A DNA stretch of 64,000 nucleotides from Brevundimonas vesicularis (lineage in GTDB: Bacteria; Pseudomonadota; Alphaproteobacteria; Caulobacterales; Caulobacteraceae). This document shows positions 8,325 to 17,532 of this stretch, piece after piece (positions within the stretch are counted from its first letter, which is position 1; each line of letters starts with the position of its first letter). Position numbers and translations under genes: made by a program. The stretch covers positions 1,922,001 through 1,986,000 of the forward strand of contig NZ_CP115671.1 of the NCBI RefSeq assembly GCF_027886425.1. The letters run 5' to 3'. The notes beneath the pieces are model-generated. The model was not told the DNA's origin. It saw only the letters and a program-made list of their open reading frames with translations, and ran no database searches.

Positions 8325-10618
8325 CGCCCGAAGGAGCCCCTGGCGTCACTATCCTGCCGGCGCTGACCGAGACGGTTCCGCCGGCGCCCCCAGCTGCAAA
8401 CAAAAACGACCCCCAGACGGCGCTCGTCGATCCGGCGCCGCAGCCCAAGCGTGCGCCGATCCTGCGTCAGTTCGAGCTGATCGAGGCCGTCAAGGCCTAC
8501 GATCCCACCGCCGACGAAGCGCTTCTCAACCGCGCCTACGTCTATGCGATGAAGATGCACGGCTCGCAGTTGCGAGCCTCTGGCGATCCCTATTTCGCCC
8601 ACCCGATCCAGGTCGCGGGGATACTGACCGACTATAAGCTCGACACCGCCACCATCGTCACCGCCCTGCTGCATGACGTGGTAGAGGACACGACCGCGAC
8701 GCGCGACGACATCGCCGGCATGTTCGGTGAAGAGGTCGCGGTTCTGGTCGAGGGCGTGACAAAGCTGTCGCGGCTGGAGCTTCAGGCTGAACACACGCGC
8801 CAGGCCGAGAACCTGCGCAAGTTCATCCTGGCCATCAGCCGTGACGTGCGGGTGCTGCTGGTCAAGCTGGCCGACCGCTTGCACAATATGCGCACGCTCC
8901 AGTTCGTGAAGCCGGAGAAGCGCGAGCGGATCAGCCGCGAAACGCTGGAAGTCTATGCGCCCCTGGGCCGGTCGATCGGTATCCACTCGATCGCGTCCGA
9001 GCTGGAAGAGCTGGCTTTCACCCATCTGAATCCAACGGCCAAGACCGCCATCGAGCGGCGGCTGGAGGCGTTGAAACTGGAGCACGGTCGCGCCATCGAC
9101 GGCGTGGCGAGCGAGGTTGAGCGCGTTCTGTCCGAGGCGGGCCTGAAGGCCAATGTCTATGGCCGGCAGAAGACGCCCTATTCGATCTGGCGCAAACTTC
9201 AGCGCAAGTCGGTCGGCTTTTCGTCCCTGTCGGACATTTACGGCTTCCGCGTCATCGTCGAGGCGGAGGACGACTGCTACCGCGCGCTGGGTGTGATCCA
9301 CCGCGAATGGCCGATGGTGCCCGAGCGGTTCAAGGATTTCATCTCGACGCCTAAGTCGAACAACTATCGCTCGTTGCACACGACCGTCGTCGGCCCCCGG
9401 GGCCTGCGGATCGAGATGCAAATCCGCACCGAGGACATGGACCGGATCGCCGAGGACGGGGTCGCCGCCCACTGGCGTTACAAGAACCAATCCTACGGCT
9501 TCGACCGCGAGGCGATGGAACAGGGCGGCGGGCGTGACCCGCTTCAGAACCTGCGACACTTGGTTCAGGTGATCGAGCACGGCGAGGGCGGCGAGGACTG
9601 GGTCGAGCACGCCAAGCTGGAAATGTATCTGGACCAGGTTTTCGTCTTCACGCCGAAGGGGCAACTGGTCACCCTGCCGCGCGGGGGAATGCCTCTGGAC
9701 TTCGCCTATGCCGTCCACACCGAGGTCGGCGACACCGCCGTCGGCGTCAAGGTCAATGGCGAGTTGAAGCCCATGCGCACGCCACTCCAGAACGGCGACG
9801 TGGTCGAGATCATCCGCGGCTCGAAGCGCGAAGTGCCTGCCGACTGGCGCAGTCTGACGGTAACGGGCCGCGCGCGTTCCGCCATTCGCCGTCATATCCG
9901 CACCTCCGAGCGCGAAGAGTTCATCAAGCTGGGTCGCGTCGCGCTGGATCAAACCCTGGGCCGGGTCGACAAGACCCTGACCGACGTGTCGCTGAAGCCG
10001 GTTCTGGAACTGCTGGCGGTCGCGAGTGACGACGATCTGTTCGAAGGCTTGGGTCGCGGGCGGTTGTCGCCGACCACGGCGGCCGAAATCCTGTTCCCCG
10101 CACTGAAGGGACGGCTGAAGGCCGGGCCTGAGAAGCAGCGCATCGAGGGCGACAAGGCGCGGCTGTTCGTGCGCGGCGGGGGGCTGACGCCCGGCGTGTC
10201 GGTGCATTTCGGCCAATGCTGCACGCCCGTGCCGGGCGACCGGATCGTGGGCATTCTGGAGCCGGAATCCGGCCTGACGGTGCACACCATCGATTGCCAG
10301 ACCCTGGCCGCCTTCGCCGATGACGATTCGGTCTGGCATGACCTGCAATGGACGCCTCAAGCCGAGACGGACGCGGTCGCCGCCGCGCGTATCCGTGCGA
10401 CAATCCGCAATGCGCCGGGCGTGCTGGGTCAGGTCACGACTCTCATCGGCGAGGCCGGCGGCAACATCATCAACCTGTCGATGGCGCACCGGCAACAGGA
10501 CTTCTTCGACGTGGACGTGGATGTTGAGGTCGAAGACGCCAAGCACGCCACCACGATCATGGCGGCGCTGAGGGCCAATCCGTCGGTCGACTCCGTCGAG
10601 CGCGCGCGGGGCGAATGA
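8321..10618 (+). CDS. spoT: bifunctional (p)ppGpp synthetase/hydrolase (RSH)
   Basis: The enzyme makes and degrades the stringent-response alarmone (p)ppGpp. From CTG at 8321 the product has 765 residues. The first ATG in frame (8549) would cut the conserved N-terminal helix 'LRQFELIEAVKAYDP' and part of the region leading into the HD domain. Visible domains are the hydrolase HD domain (about 85-240, with His118-Asp119 in 'LLHDVVEDT'), the synthetase domain ('RFKDFISTPKSNNYRSLHTT', then 'EMQIRTEDMD'), TGS ('VFVFTPKGQLVTLPRG'), a zinc-finger-like segment ('FGQCCTPVPGDRI'), and a C-terminal ACT domain. The RFKD motif is the bifunctional SpoT/Rel type. The 3' end overlaps the LOG-family gene by 4 bp. 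Confidence 0.95.
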   Translation: MTPEGAPGVTILPALTETVPPAPPAANKNDPQTALVDPAPQPKRAPILRQFELIEAVKAYDPTADEALLNRAYVYAMKMHGSQLRASGDPYFAHPIQVAGILTDYKLDTATIVTALLHDVVEDTTATRDDIAGMFGEEVAVLVEGVTKLSRLELQAEHTRQAENLRKFILAISRDVRVLLVKLADRLHNMRTLQFVKPEKRERISRETLEVYAPLGRSIGIHSIASELEELAFTHLNPTAKTAIERRLEALKLEHGRAIDGVASEVERVLSEAGLKANVYGRQKTPYSIWRKLQRKSVGFSSLSDIYGFRVIVEAEDDCYRALGVIHREWPMVPERFKDFISTPKSNNYRSLHTTVVGPRGLRIEMQIRTEDMDRIAEDGVAAHWRYKNQSYGFDREAMEQGGGRDPLQNLRHLVQVIEHGEGGEDWVEHAKLEMYLDQVFVFTPKGQLVTLPRGGMPLDFAYAVHTEVGDTAVGVKVNGELKPMRTPLQNGDVVEIIRGSKREVPADWRSLTVTGRARSAIRRHIRTSEREEFIKLGRVALDQTLGRVDKTLTDVSLKPVLELLAVASDDDLFEGLGRGRLSPTTAAEILFPALKGRLKAGPEKQRIEGDKARLFVRGGGLTPGVSVHFGQCCTPVPGDRIVGILEPESGLTVHTIDCQTLAAFADDDSVWHDLQWTPQAETDAVAAARIRATIRNAPGVLGQVTTLIGEAGGNIINLSMAHRQQDFFDVDVDVEVEDAKHATTIMAALRANPSVDSVERARGE

Positions 10619-11373
10619 GCGATCCGATAAAGCCGAACGCGGCGCAGATGGCCTCGCCGTCCTATCGCATGGCGGCGATGGATCAGGACTTCCTGCTGGG
10701 CGATTCGATGCGCGGCGTGCGGTTCCTGATGGAATACGCCAAGCCTGAGGAGGCGTTGAGGGCCTGGGGCGTGCGCTCGACCCTCGTCGTCTTCGGCAGC
10801 GCGCGCATCCGCGAAGGGCACCGTTGGTATGAAGAGGCCCGCGCCTTTGGTCGATTGGCGTCCGAGCGCGGCGGAGCGCTGCGCGGTCGCGTCGGCGAAC
10901 CCCGCGACAATGTCATCGCCACCGGCGGCGGCCCGGGCATCATGGAAGCCGCCAACCGCGGGGCCGTCGACGCGGGCGCGCCGTCCGTCGGTTTCAACAT
11001 CACCCTGCCGCATGAGCAGGAGCCGAACGCCTATTCGACGCCGGAGCTGACGTTCCGCTTCCACTATTTCGCGATGCGGAAGATGCATCTGGCGATGCGC
11101 GCCAATGCGTTGGTGGTGTTTCCCGGCGGCTTCGGAACCTTCGACGAGATGTTCGAGATGCTGACCTTGCGCCAGACGAAGAAGGCGCCGCCGGTTCCGG
11201 TCGTTCTGGTGGACAAGGCCTACTGGACCTCGGTCATCGGTTTCGACGCCTTGGTCGAGCATGGGATGATCGCCGCGTCCGACCTGGACCTGATCGGTTT
11301 CGCCGAGGACGCGGAGGGCGTCTGGGCTGAACTGCTCTCGCGCGGGCTTCGGCCGAACGAAAACATCGAATGA
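10615..11373 (+). CDS. LOG-family (TIGR00730) Rossmann-fold protein
   Basis: The 252-residue protein belongs to the family of nucleoside 5'-monophosphate phosphoribohydrolases (LOG in plants, PpnN/YgdH-like in bacteria). The diagnostic motifs are 'GGGPGIMEAAN' at residues 104-114 and 'PGGFGTFDE' at 170-178. The bacterial role is probably purine nucleotide salvage or turnover; cytokinin production cannot be concluded. The ATG overlaps the spoT stop (ATGA). Its position after the alarmone synthetase is suggestive because E. coli PpnN binds (p)ppGpp, but that link is an inference. Confidence 0.88.
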   Translation: MSDPIKPNAAQMASPSYRMAAMDQDFLLGDSMRGVRFLMEYAKPEEALRAWGVRSTLVVFGSARIREGHRWYEEARAFGRLASERGGALRGRVGEPRDNVIATGGGPGIMEAANRGAVDAGAPSVGFNITLPHEQEPNAYSTPELTFRFHYFAMRKMHLAMRANALVVFPGGFGTFDEMFEMLTLRQTKKAPPVPVVLVDKAYWTSVIGFDALVEHGMIAASDLDLIGFAEDAEGVWAELLSRGLRPNENIE

Positions 11374-11423
11374 AGCGTCGCCGCAGGGTTCATCCGCGCG
11401 CGATCCGGGTCTAGAACCCTGTC

Positions 11424-12008
11424 ATGAACACTGAAGACGTCCTCAACGAGTTTCGCGACGCCGGCGCCCTGCGCGAAGGCCATTTCGTCCTGTCGTCGGG
11501 TCTGCACAGCCCGGTCTTCCTGCAGAAGAATCTGGTCTTCATGGACGGCGCGCGATGCGAGCGTTTGTGCAAGGCGCTGGCGGACAAGATCACGACCACG
11601 GTTGGCCCAGTCGATGTCGCCATCTCGCCGGCTGTGGGCGGCATCATCCCCGGTTACGAGACGGCCAAACATCTGAAGGTCCGTTCGATGTATGTCGAGC
11701 GCGAGGGCGGGGATTTCAAACTGCGTCGCGGCTTCTCGGTCGAGCCGGGCGAAAAGGTCGTCATGATCGAAGACATCGTCACGACAGGCCTGTCGTCACG
11801 CGAATGCATCGCCGCGATCCAGGCCGCCGGGGGTGAGGTGATCGCCGCCGCCTGTATCGTCGACCGGTCGGGCGGCAAGGCGGATGTGGGTGTGCCGCTG
11901 ATCGCCCTGGCGTCGCTGGACGTGCCCGCTTACCCAGCCGACGCTCTTCCGCCGGAATTGGCCGCGCTTCCGGTGGAAGATCCCGGCAGCCGCAGATTGT
12001 CGAAGTAG
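11424..12008 (+). CDS. pyrE: orotate phosphoribosyltransferase
   Basis: The 194-residue enzyme converts orotate and PRPP to OMP in pyrimidine synthesis. It has the PRPP-binding loop 'VVMIEDIVTTG' at residues 112-122, and 'GHFVLSSGLHSPVFLQK' near the N-terminus, typical of the alphaproteobacterial PyrE type. pdxJ follows 4 bp after the stop. The C-terminus is a short Pro-rich tail. Confidence 0.96.
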   Translation: MNTEDVLNEFRDAGALREGHFVLSSGLHSPVFLQKNLVFMDGARCERLCKALADKITTTVGPVDVAISPAVGGIIPGYETAKHLKVRSMYVEREGGDFKLRRGFSVEPGEKVVMIEDIVTTGLSSRECIAAIQAAGGEVIAAACIVDRSGGKADVGVPLIALASLDVPAYPADALPPELAALPVEDPGSRRLSK

Positions 12009-12012
12009 AGCC

Positions 12013-12753
12013 ATGCGCGAACGGGTCAGGCTGGGCGTCAACATCGACCACGTCGCCACAGTGCGAAATGCGCGGGGAGGGACGCATCCCGATCCTGCGC
12101 GTGCGGCCGAGGCGGCGCTGGCGGCCGGAGCAGACGGAATCACCGCTCACCTGCGCGAAGACCGCCGCCACATCACCGACGCCGACATCGACGTGCTGAG
12201 CGCCCTATGCGCGCGAGCCGGCAAGCCGCTGAACCTGGAAATGGCGGTGACGGATGAGATGCTGACGATCGCTCTGCGCCACCGGCCGCACGCCGCCTGT
12301 CTGGTGCCCGAGCGGCGCGAGGAGGTTACGACCGAAGGCGGTCTGGCGGTCGCCGGTCACGAAGGCCGGATCGCGCCTTTGGTGAAGGCGCTGGCGGACG
12401 CCGGCATCCGGGTCTCGCTCTTCATCGAACCGACCGAAGCGCAGGTCGAGGCCGCCGCTGCCGTCGGCGCCCAGGTGGTCGAATTCCACACCGGCCGCTA
12501 CTGCCATCTGACAGATCCGGCAGAGCGAGAGGTCGAGTTCGAACGCCTCGCCGCCGCCGCCGCCCAGGCCGACATCTTGGGGCTGGAGGTCCATGCAGGC
12601 CACGGTCTGGATTACGACACGGCTCCGCGCATGCTGGCGATCCCGGAAATCCGTGAGCTGAACATCGGCCATTTCCTGATCGGCGACTCGATCTTCATCG
12701 GCTTGGATGGCGCGATCCGACGGATGCGAGCGGCGATGGATGCGGCCAAATGA
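12013..12753 (+). CDS. pdxJ: pyridoxine 5'-phosphate synthase
   Basis: PdxJ condenses 3-amino-1-hydroxyacetone phosphate with deoxyxylulose 5-phosphate in vitamin B6 synthesis. The 246-residue TIM barrel has family motifs 'RLGVNIDHVATVRNARGG', 'DGITAHLREDRRHI', 'CLVPERREEVTTEGG' and 'LNIGHFLIGDSIFIGL'. It overlaps acpS by 4 bp (ATGA), the usual pdxJ-acpS coupling. Confidence 0.97.
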   Translation: MRERVRLGVNIDHVATVRNARGGTHPDPARAAEAALAAGADGITAHLREDRRHITDADIDVLSALCARAGKPLNLEMAVTDEMLTIALRHRPHAACLVPERREEVTTEGGLAVAGHEGRIAPLVKALADAGIRVSLFIEPTEAQVEAAAAVGAQVVEFHTGRYCHLTDPAEREVEFERLAAAAAQADILGLEVHAGHGLDYDTAPRMLAIPEIRELNIGHFLIGDSIFIGLDGAIRRMRAAMDAAK

Positions 12754-13151
12754 TCATTGGCGTCGGCGCGGATCTGTCGGACATCCGTCGCATCCAGGCG
12801 TCTCTTGATCGGTTCGGGGATCGCTTCAAGACCCGCTGCTTCACTCAACTGGAACGCGCCCGATCGGATCGGAAGCCGGACCCGGCCTGGAGCTACGCCA
12901 AACGCTTCGCCGCCAAGGAGGCTTGCGCTAAGGCACTGGGCACGGGAATGCGGGCCGATGTCTATTGGCGCGACATGGGGGTGGTGAACCTGCGTTCGGG
13001 CCAGCCGACGATGGCGCTCACCGGCCACGCAGCCGAGCATCTGGCGCGTCTGACGCCGCCCGGACACGAGGCGAAAATTCACCTGACGCTGAGCGACGAA
13101 CATCCCTATGCGCTCGCCTTCGTGGTGATCGAAGCCTTGCCGCAGTCGTAA
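12750..13151 (+). CDS. acpS: holo-[acyl-carrier-protein] synthase
   Basis: The enzyme transfers 4'-phosphopantetheine from CoA to acyl carrier protein. The 133-residue length is normal. The metal-binding aspartate is Asp8 in 'IIGVGADLSDI', and the signature 'RFAAKEA' with Glu57 is at residues 52-58. It starts inside the pdxJ stop and is followed by lepB after about 55 bp. Confidence 0.96.
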   Translation: MIIGVGADLSDIRRIQASLDRFGDRFKTRCFTQLERARSDRKPDPAWSYAKRFAAKEACAKALGTGMRADVYWRDMGVVNLRSGQPTMALTGHAAEHLARLTPPGHEAKIHLTLSDEHPYALAFVVIEALPQS

Positions 13152-13206
13152 TCAGGTTATAGGCGTGCGCGATGACCGCGCGGACGCGGCGAGGATGCTT
13201 GATCGC

Positions 13207-14100
13207 ATGAGCGAAGACCAAAAGCCCGACGACGCCTATCGCGACGCCACCCCCGAAGAACGGTTTGCGGCCTCGGAAGCGGACGCTCCGATCAAGTCGG
13301 TGCAGGAGCCCACGACGGCGAACCAGAAGGTCTATGCCAAGACGCCCAAGGGCGGCGACAAGGCGACCTCGGCGGCCAGTGAAACCGGCGAAATCTTCAA
13401 GACCATCGTCTTCGCTCTTTTGATCGCGATGGTGCTGAGGATCTTCCTGTTCCAGCCCTTCACCATCCCTTCGGCCTCGATGGAGCCGAACCTGTATGAA
13501 GGCGACTATATCGTCGTCTCCAAGTGGTCGTACGGCTTCTCCAAGCACTCGATCCCGTTCAGCCCGCCGCTGTTCGACGGGCGCATCATGGGTTCGGCGC
13601 CCAAGCGCGGCGACATCGTCGTGTTCAAACTGCCGCGTGACAACAAGACCGACTTCATCAAGCGCGTGATCGGCCTGCCCGGCGACCGCATCCAGATGAT
13701 CGCCAACAAGCTGTATATCAACGACAAGCCCGTCCAGGACGTCGTGGTCAGCGAGCAGGAGATCAACGACATCTTCGGTCCGCGTCCTGTGACCGAGGTC
13801 CGCGAGACCTTGCCGGAAGGCAAGAGCTTCATGACCCAGGACTTCGGTCCCGGAAACGATCTGGACGACACCCCGGTCTATGAAGTCCCGGCTGGCCACT
13901 ACTTCATGATGGGCGACAACCGCGACAACTCGATCGACAGCCGTGTCGAACAGTCCAGCGGCGTGGGCATGGTCCCGGCCGAAAACCTGGTCGGCAAGGC
14001 GCAGATCATCCTGTTCTCGTGGAAGCCCGGTTCGTCGTTCGTGAAGCCTTGGACTTGGTTGAACGTGCGGCTCGACCGGTTCTTCAACGTCCTTCACTGA
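13207..14100 (+). CDS. lepB: signal peptidase I
   Basis: The inner-membrane serine protease removes signal peptides. From the ATG at 13207 it has 297 residues. In-frame alternatives are ATG 13195 and GTG 13165; 13207 was chosen because the residues before it are not conserved-looking. A soluble acidic N-terminal tail of about 60 residues precedes one transmembrane helix (about 65-82). The nucleophile is Ser91 in 'TIPSASMEP' and the general-base lysine is Lys152 in 'DFIKRVIGLPGD'. The C-terminal box 'MMGDNRDNSIDSR' is present. The stop overlaps the rnc start by one base. Confidence 0.95.
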   Translation: MSEDQKPDDAYRDATPEERFAASEADAPIKSVQEPTTANQKVYAKTPKGGDKATSAASETGEIFKTIVFALLIAMVLRIFLFQPFTIPSASMEPNLYEGDYIVVSKWSYGFSKHSIPFSPPLFDGRIMGSAPKRGDIVVFKLPRDNKTDFIKRVIGLPGDRIQMIANKLYINDKPVQDVVVSEQEINDIFGPRPVTEVRETLPEGKSFMTQDFGPGNDLDDTPVYEVPAGHYFMMGDNRDNSIDSRVEQSSGVGMVPAENLVGKAQIILFSWKPGSSFVKPWTWLNVRLDRFFNVLH

Positions 14101-14810
14101 TGGCCAATCTGAGAGCCGAAGCGGTCGCGGCGCTGGAAACGCGCCTGGGACACAGGTTCAAGGACAAGGCCCTGCTGGAGCGCGCCCTGACCCATGCCAG
14201 CGTGGGTGAGGGAGCGCCGGTCGGCATCCACGGTCCACGCGACAACGAGCGGCTGGAGTTCCTGGGCGACCGGGTGCTGGGTCTGCTGGTCGCCGAGCGC
14301 CTGTCGGCTCAGTTTCCGACGGCGGATGAAGGCCAACTCTCGTCCAGCTTGCACGCCCTGGTCGACAAGGGCGCCTGCGCCCGCGTTGGTGAAGCGCTGG
14401 GCGTGGGGCCTGCGCTGCGGCTTTCGCCCGGCGAGACCAAGACCGGCGGGCGCCGCAAGGCCGGCGTCATCGCCGATGCGGTCGAGGCCATACTGGCGGC
14501 GGTCTATCTGGACGGCGGGCTGGATGCCGCCAAGGCCGTGTTCGAACGGGCCTGGTCCGACGAACTGTCGGCGCCGCCATCCCGCACCGTGACCAATCCG
14601 AAATCGGCGCTTCAGGAATGGGCGCAAGGGTTGGGGCGGCCGCTGCCGACCTATCGCGTCGCCGATCGGACGGGTTCGGATCATGCGCCCACATTCACCG
14701 TCGAAGTGTCCGTACAGGATGTGCAGCCCTTGACCGCGCAAGGGCGTTCGCGTCAGGAGGCGGAGAAGGCGGCCGCAACGGCTCTCCTCAAACGTGAAGG
14801 CGTCATTTGA
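14100..14810 (+). CDS. rnc: ribonuclease III
   Basis: The 236-residue endonuclease cleaves double-stranded RNA, including rRNA precursors. The RNase III signature 'NERLEFLGDRVLGLL' is at residues 49-63. A double-stranded-RNA-binding domain fills the C-terminus (from 'NPKSALQEWAQGLGRP' to the end). The ATG at 14100 overlaps the lepB stop (TGATG). An in-frame extension back into lepB to 14019 is rejected. era follows with a TTGA overlap. Confidence 0.97.
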   Translation: MANLRAEAVAALETRLGHRFKDKALLERALTHASVGEGAPVGIHGPRDNERLEFLGDRVLGLLVAERLSAQFPTADEGQLSSSLHALVDKGACARVGEALGVGPALRLSPGETKTGGRRKAGVIADAVEAILAAVYLDGGLDAAKAVFERAWSDELSAPPSRTVTNPKSALQEWAQGLGRPLPTYRVADRTGSDHAPTFTVEVSVQDVQPLTAQGRSRQEAEKAAATALLKREGVI

Positions 14811-15754
14811 CCGATATCGAAAACCAGCGCGCAGGCTTTGCCGCCATCATCGGCGCACCCAACGCCGGCAAGTCCACGCTGGTGAACCGGCTGACCGGGT
14901 CCAAGGTCTCGATCGTCACGCAAAAGGTGCAGACGACGCGCTTCCCCGTGCGCGGCATCGCCATGGAAGGCGACGCCCAGATCGTGCTGGTGGACACGCC
15001 CGGCATCTTCACACCACGTCGTCGCCTTGACCGGGCCATGGTCGCCTCGGCCTGGGGCGGCGCGGAAGATGCGGACATCGTCGTTCACCTGATCGACGCC
15101 CAGTCCCACATCAACGCCGAAGGCCGCGAGGGCACGGCGGCCGATCGCCGCTCGGCCGAGGACACCGAGACCATCATCGCCAACCTGCAGGCCACCGGGA
15201 CCAAGGTCGTTCTGGCGCTGAACAAGATCGACGGTATGCGCCGCGACACCCTGCTGGCGCTGTCGCAGAAGCTGTTCGCAAGCGGCGTCTATTCCGAGGT
15301 TTATATGATTTCGGCGGCCAATGGCGACGGTGTCGAGGACCTGAAGCAGCGTCTGGCCCTGTCCATGCCCAAGGGGCCGTGGCTGTATCCCGAGGATCAG
15401 GCGGCCGACGTGCCGGTGCGGGTTCTGGCGGCCGAGATCACGCGCGAGAAGGTCTATCTGCGCGTCCATGAGGAGCTGCCCTATTCTGCGGCGGTGGAGA
15501 CGACCAGTTTCGAGGATCGCGCCGACGGCTCGGCTCGGATCGAACAGACCATCTATGTCGAGCGCGAGAGCCAGCGGCCCATCGTGCTGGGAAAGGGCGG
15601 CCAGACACTGAAATGGATCGGCCAGAAGGCGCGCGAGGAGCTGAACGAAATCCTGGGCCGCCAGGTGCACCTGTTCCTGACCGTCAAGGTCGATCCGAAG
15701 TGGCAGGACAGCCGCGCCCTCTATGCCCAGTTCGGTCTGGATTTCGACGTCTGA
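14807..15754 (+). CDS. era: GTPase Era
   Basis: Era binds 16S rRNA and acts in small-subunit ribosome maturation. The start is TTG at 14807, coupled to the rnc stop (TTGA). The 315-residue protein has G1 GAPNAGKS at 16-23, G3 DTPG at 63-66 and G4 'NKID'. A C-terminal KH domain carries 'GKGGQTLKWIGQKAREEL'. The rnc-era order is the common bacterial one, and recO follows two genes later. Confidence 0.97.
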   Translation: MTDIENQRAGFAAIIGAPNAGKSTLVNRLTGSKVSIVTQKVQTTRFPVRGIAMEGDAQIVLVDTPGIFTPRRRLDRAMVASAWGGAEDADIVVHLIDAQSHINAEGREGTAADRRSAEDTETIIANLQATGTKVVLALNKIDGMRRDTLLALSQKLFASGVYSEVYMISAANGDGVEDLKQRLALSMPKGPWLYPEDQAADVPVRVLAAEITREKVYLRVHEELPYSAAVETTSFEDRADGSARIEQTIYVERESQRPIVLGKGGQTLKWIGQKAREELNEILGRQVHLFLTVKVDPKWQDSRALYAQFGLDFDV

Positions 15755-15760
15755 GTTCCT

Positions 15761-17008
15761 GTGTTTGATGTGCCGCGTACCGCCGGGGGGCATCCCCGGC
15801 TCGTTCTGGGCGTCCTTGGGGCGCTGATCCTTGGCGGCGCGGTCTGGGGCGGCATCGCCACGGCCGTGGCGCCCAAGACCGATGTGGAACTGGCGACCGA
15901 GCGCGCCGATGCGCCGCCACGACCACCCGTGGTCGTGGTTCAGGACCTGCCGCAACTGGCGGCGCGCCTGGATCGCGAAGCCGCTTCAGGACGCTTCATG
16001 GGCGCGGTTCTGGTGGCCAAGGGCGACAAGGTCCTGTTCCGCCAAGTCTATGGCAAGGCGAACTACGAGCAGAATCAGCCGCTGGCGCTGGGCTCGCGCT
16101 TTCGCCTGGCCTCGATCTCCAAACAGTTCACGGCGACGGCGATCCTGAAGCTTCAGGACGAGGGCAAGCTCAACGTCTCCGACCCGGTCTGCAAATGGAT
16201 CCAGCCCTGTCCGCAGGCCTGGGCGCCCATCCGCATCAGCCATCTGCTGTCGCATACGTCGGGCATTCCCGACCTGATGGCGCGGCCCGGTTGGGGCATG
16301 CGCCGCACGACCCCGGCGACGCTGGACGAACTGACCGAGGATTCACAGCGCTTCGGTCTTCAATTCGAGCCGGGCGCCAAGGTTCAGTACGACAACGCCG
16401 GTTTCAATCTGGCCGCCGCCATCGTCGAAAAGGCCAGCGGCAAGCCCTTCCAGACCTATATGCGCGAGACCTTCTTCAAGCCTCTCGGTATGAAGGATAG
16501 CGGGCTTGATCTCGATGGCGGCGATCACGGCGTCATCATGGGCTACGCCAACTTCCCCGGCGGCCTTGCGGCCCAGCCGAACGCCAACACCTCGATCGTG
16601 GCGGGCGCCGGCGCGGTCTATTCGACGCTGGACGATCTGCTGGTCTGGCAGAGGGCGCTACACCGCGGCGGCCTGCTGACCCCGGCCAGCTATCAGCAGA
16701 TGCTGGCCGACCACGCGCCGGCCGACACCAAGCCGAACGAGCGCAGCCATCCGCGTCGCGACTGGGGCTTCGGCATCTTCGCCAACCGTCTGGGCGATCA
16801 GGTGCGACCCAGCTTCCAGGACCGCCAGATCTATCACACCGGCAGCTGGGGCGGGTTCCGCAACCTGATGCTCTATCAGCCGGACGCCGACGTGACGGTG
16901 ATCGTCCTGTCCAACAACTATCACCTGCGTGACCAGGTCTTCCTGATCAGTCAGCAGGCGATGGCCGAGGCCTTGGGCCACGAGTTTCCGACGACGCTGG
17001 CGCGCTGA
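15761..17008 (+). CDS. serine hydrolase, beta-lactamase/class C PBP family
   Basis: The 415-residue protein starts with GTG at 15761 and has one N-terminal transmembrane segment or uncleaved signal anchor (about residues 13-35). A penicillin-binding-protein-like fold follows. The catalytic motifs are SxxK at Ser118-Lys121 ('LASISKQF'), YxN at Tyr210-Asn212 ('VQYDNAGFN'), and a C-terminal HTG ('IYHTGSWGG') in place of KTG. These identify the beta-lactamase-related family, which includes esterases, D-aminopeptidases and class C PBPs. The substrate is unknown, and antibiotic resistance should not be assumed. It is inserted between era and recO. Confidence 0.85.
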   Translation: MFDVPRTAGGHPRLVLGVLGALILGGAVWGGIATAVAPKTDVELATERADAPPRPPVVVVQDLPQLAARLDREAASGRFMGAVLVAKGDKVLFRQVYGKANYEQNQPLALGSRFRLASISKQFTATAILKLQDEGKLNVSDPVCKWIQPCPQAWAPIRISHLLSHTSGIPDLMARPGWGMRRTTPATLDELTEDSQRFGLQFEPGAKVQYDNAGFNLAAAIVEKASGKPFQTYMRETFFKPLGMKDSGLDLDGGDHGVIMGYANFPGGLAAQPNANTSIVAGAGAVYSTLDDLLVWQRALHRGGLLTPASYQQMLADHAPADTKPNERSHPRRDWGFGIFANRLGDQVRPSFQDRQIYHTGSWGGFRNLMLYQPDADVTVIVLSNNYHLRDQVFLISQQAMAEALGHEFPTTLAR

Positions 17009-17055
17009 GGCGCCCGACTGTTTCCCGACGAGGAGAACAGGAGTAGAACGGGACC

Positions 17056-17532
17056 ATGATCGCTCTTCTTACCGCTCTCGTCCTTTCCGCTTCGCCGACG
17101 CAGGCCGCAGGCGATCCCGTCGTTGAGGCGGGCGCCGTTCTCGACCGAATGCATGCGGCGGCCTCGCGTGCGGACGGCGACGCCTATTTCGATCTGTTCA
17201 CGCCTGACGCCCGGTTCATCGGCACGGATGCGACCGAGCGCTGGTCGCTGGCTGAGTTTCGCGCCTACGCCACGCCCTATTTCTCGCAAGGGAAAGGCTG
17301 GACCTATCGCCCGCATGACCGGGTGGCGACCCTGGCGCCGGGCGATTGCCGCTGCATCGTCTGGTTCGATGAGTTGCTGGACAACGACGCCTACGGCCTG
17401 ACGCGCGGCTCAGGCGTGCTGCGGCTGACCGACAATGGCTGGAAGATCGAGCAATATGTGCTGAGTTTCACCGTGCCGAACGACAAGGCCAAGAGCGTGG
17501 TCGGGGTGATCGCTCAAGGTCCGGCGGACTGA
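17056..17532 (+). CDS. exported SnoaL/NTF2-like protein
   Basis: The 158-residue protein has a signal peptide ('IALLTALVLSASPTQA') and then one NTF2/SnoaL-like domain. Features include 'HAAASRADGDAYFDLFTPDARFIGTDATERWSL' spread over residues 34-66 and a beta-rich C-terminal half ('SGVLRLTDNGWKIEQYVLSF'). Such domains bind small molecules or serve as nuclear-transport-factor-like scaffolds; no catalytic claim can be made. A purine-rich GAGGAGAACAGGAG lies about 20 bp upstream. The stop overlaps the recO start. Confidence 0.78.
   Translation: MIALLTALVLSASPTQAAGDPVVEAGAVLDRMHAAASRADGDAYFDLFTPDARFIGTDATERWSLAEFRAYATPYFSQGKGWTYRPHDRVATLAPGDCRCIVWFDELLDNDAYGLTRGSGVLRLTDNGWKIEQYVLSFTVPNDKAKSVVGVIAQGPAD

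Noticed and set aside
8306..10546. 746-codon open frame antisense to spoT
   Set aside because: It mirrors a high-GC coding frame, has low-complexity His/Gln/Arg/Asp-rich sequence and no domain motif; spoT on the other strand is unambiguous.
14753..15955. 400-codon open frame antisense to era and the start of the serine hydrolase
   Set aside because: It spans two well-supported genes on the other strand and shows no family signature.
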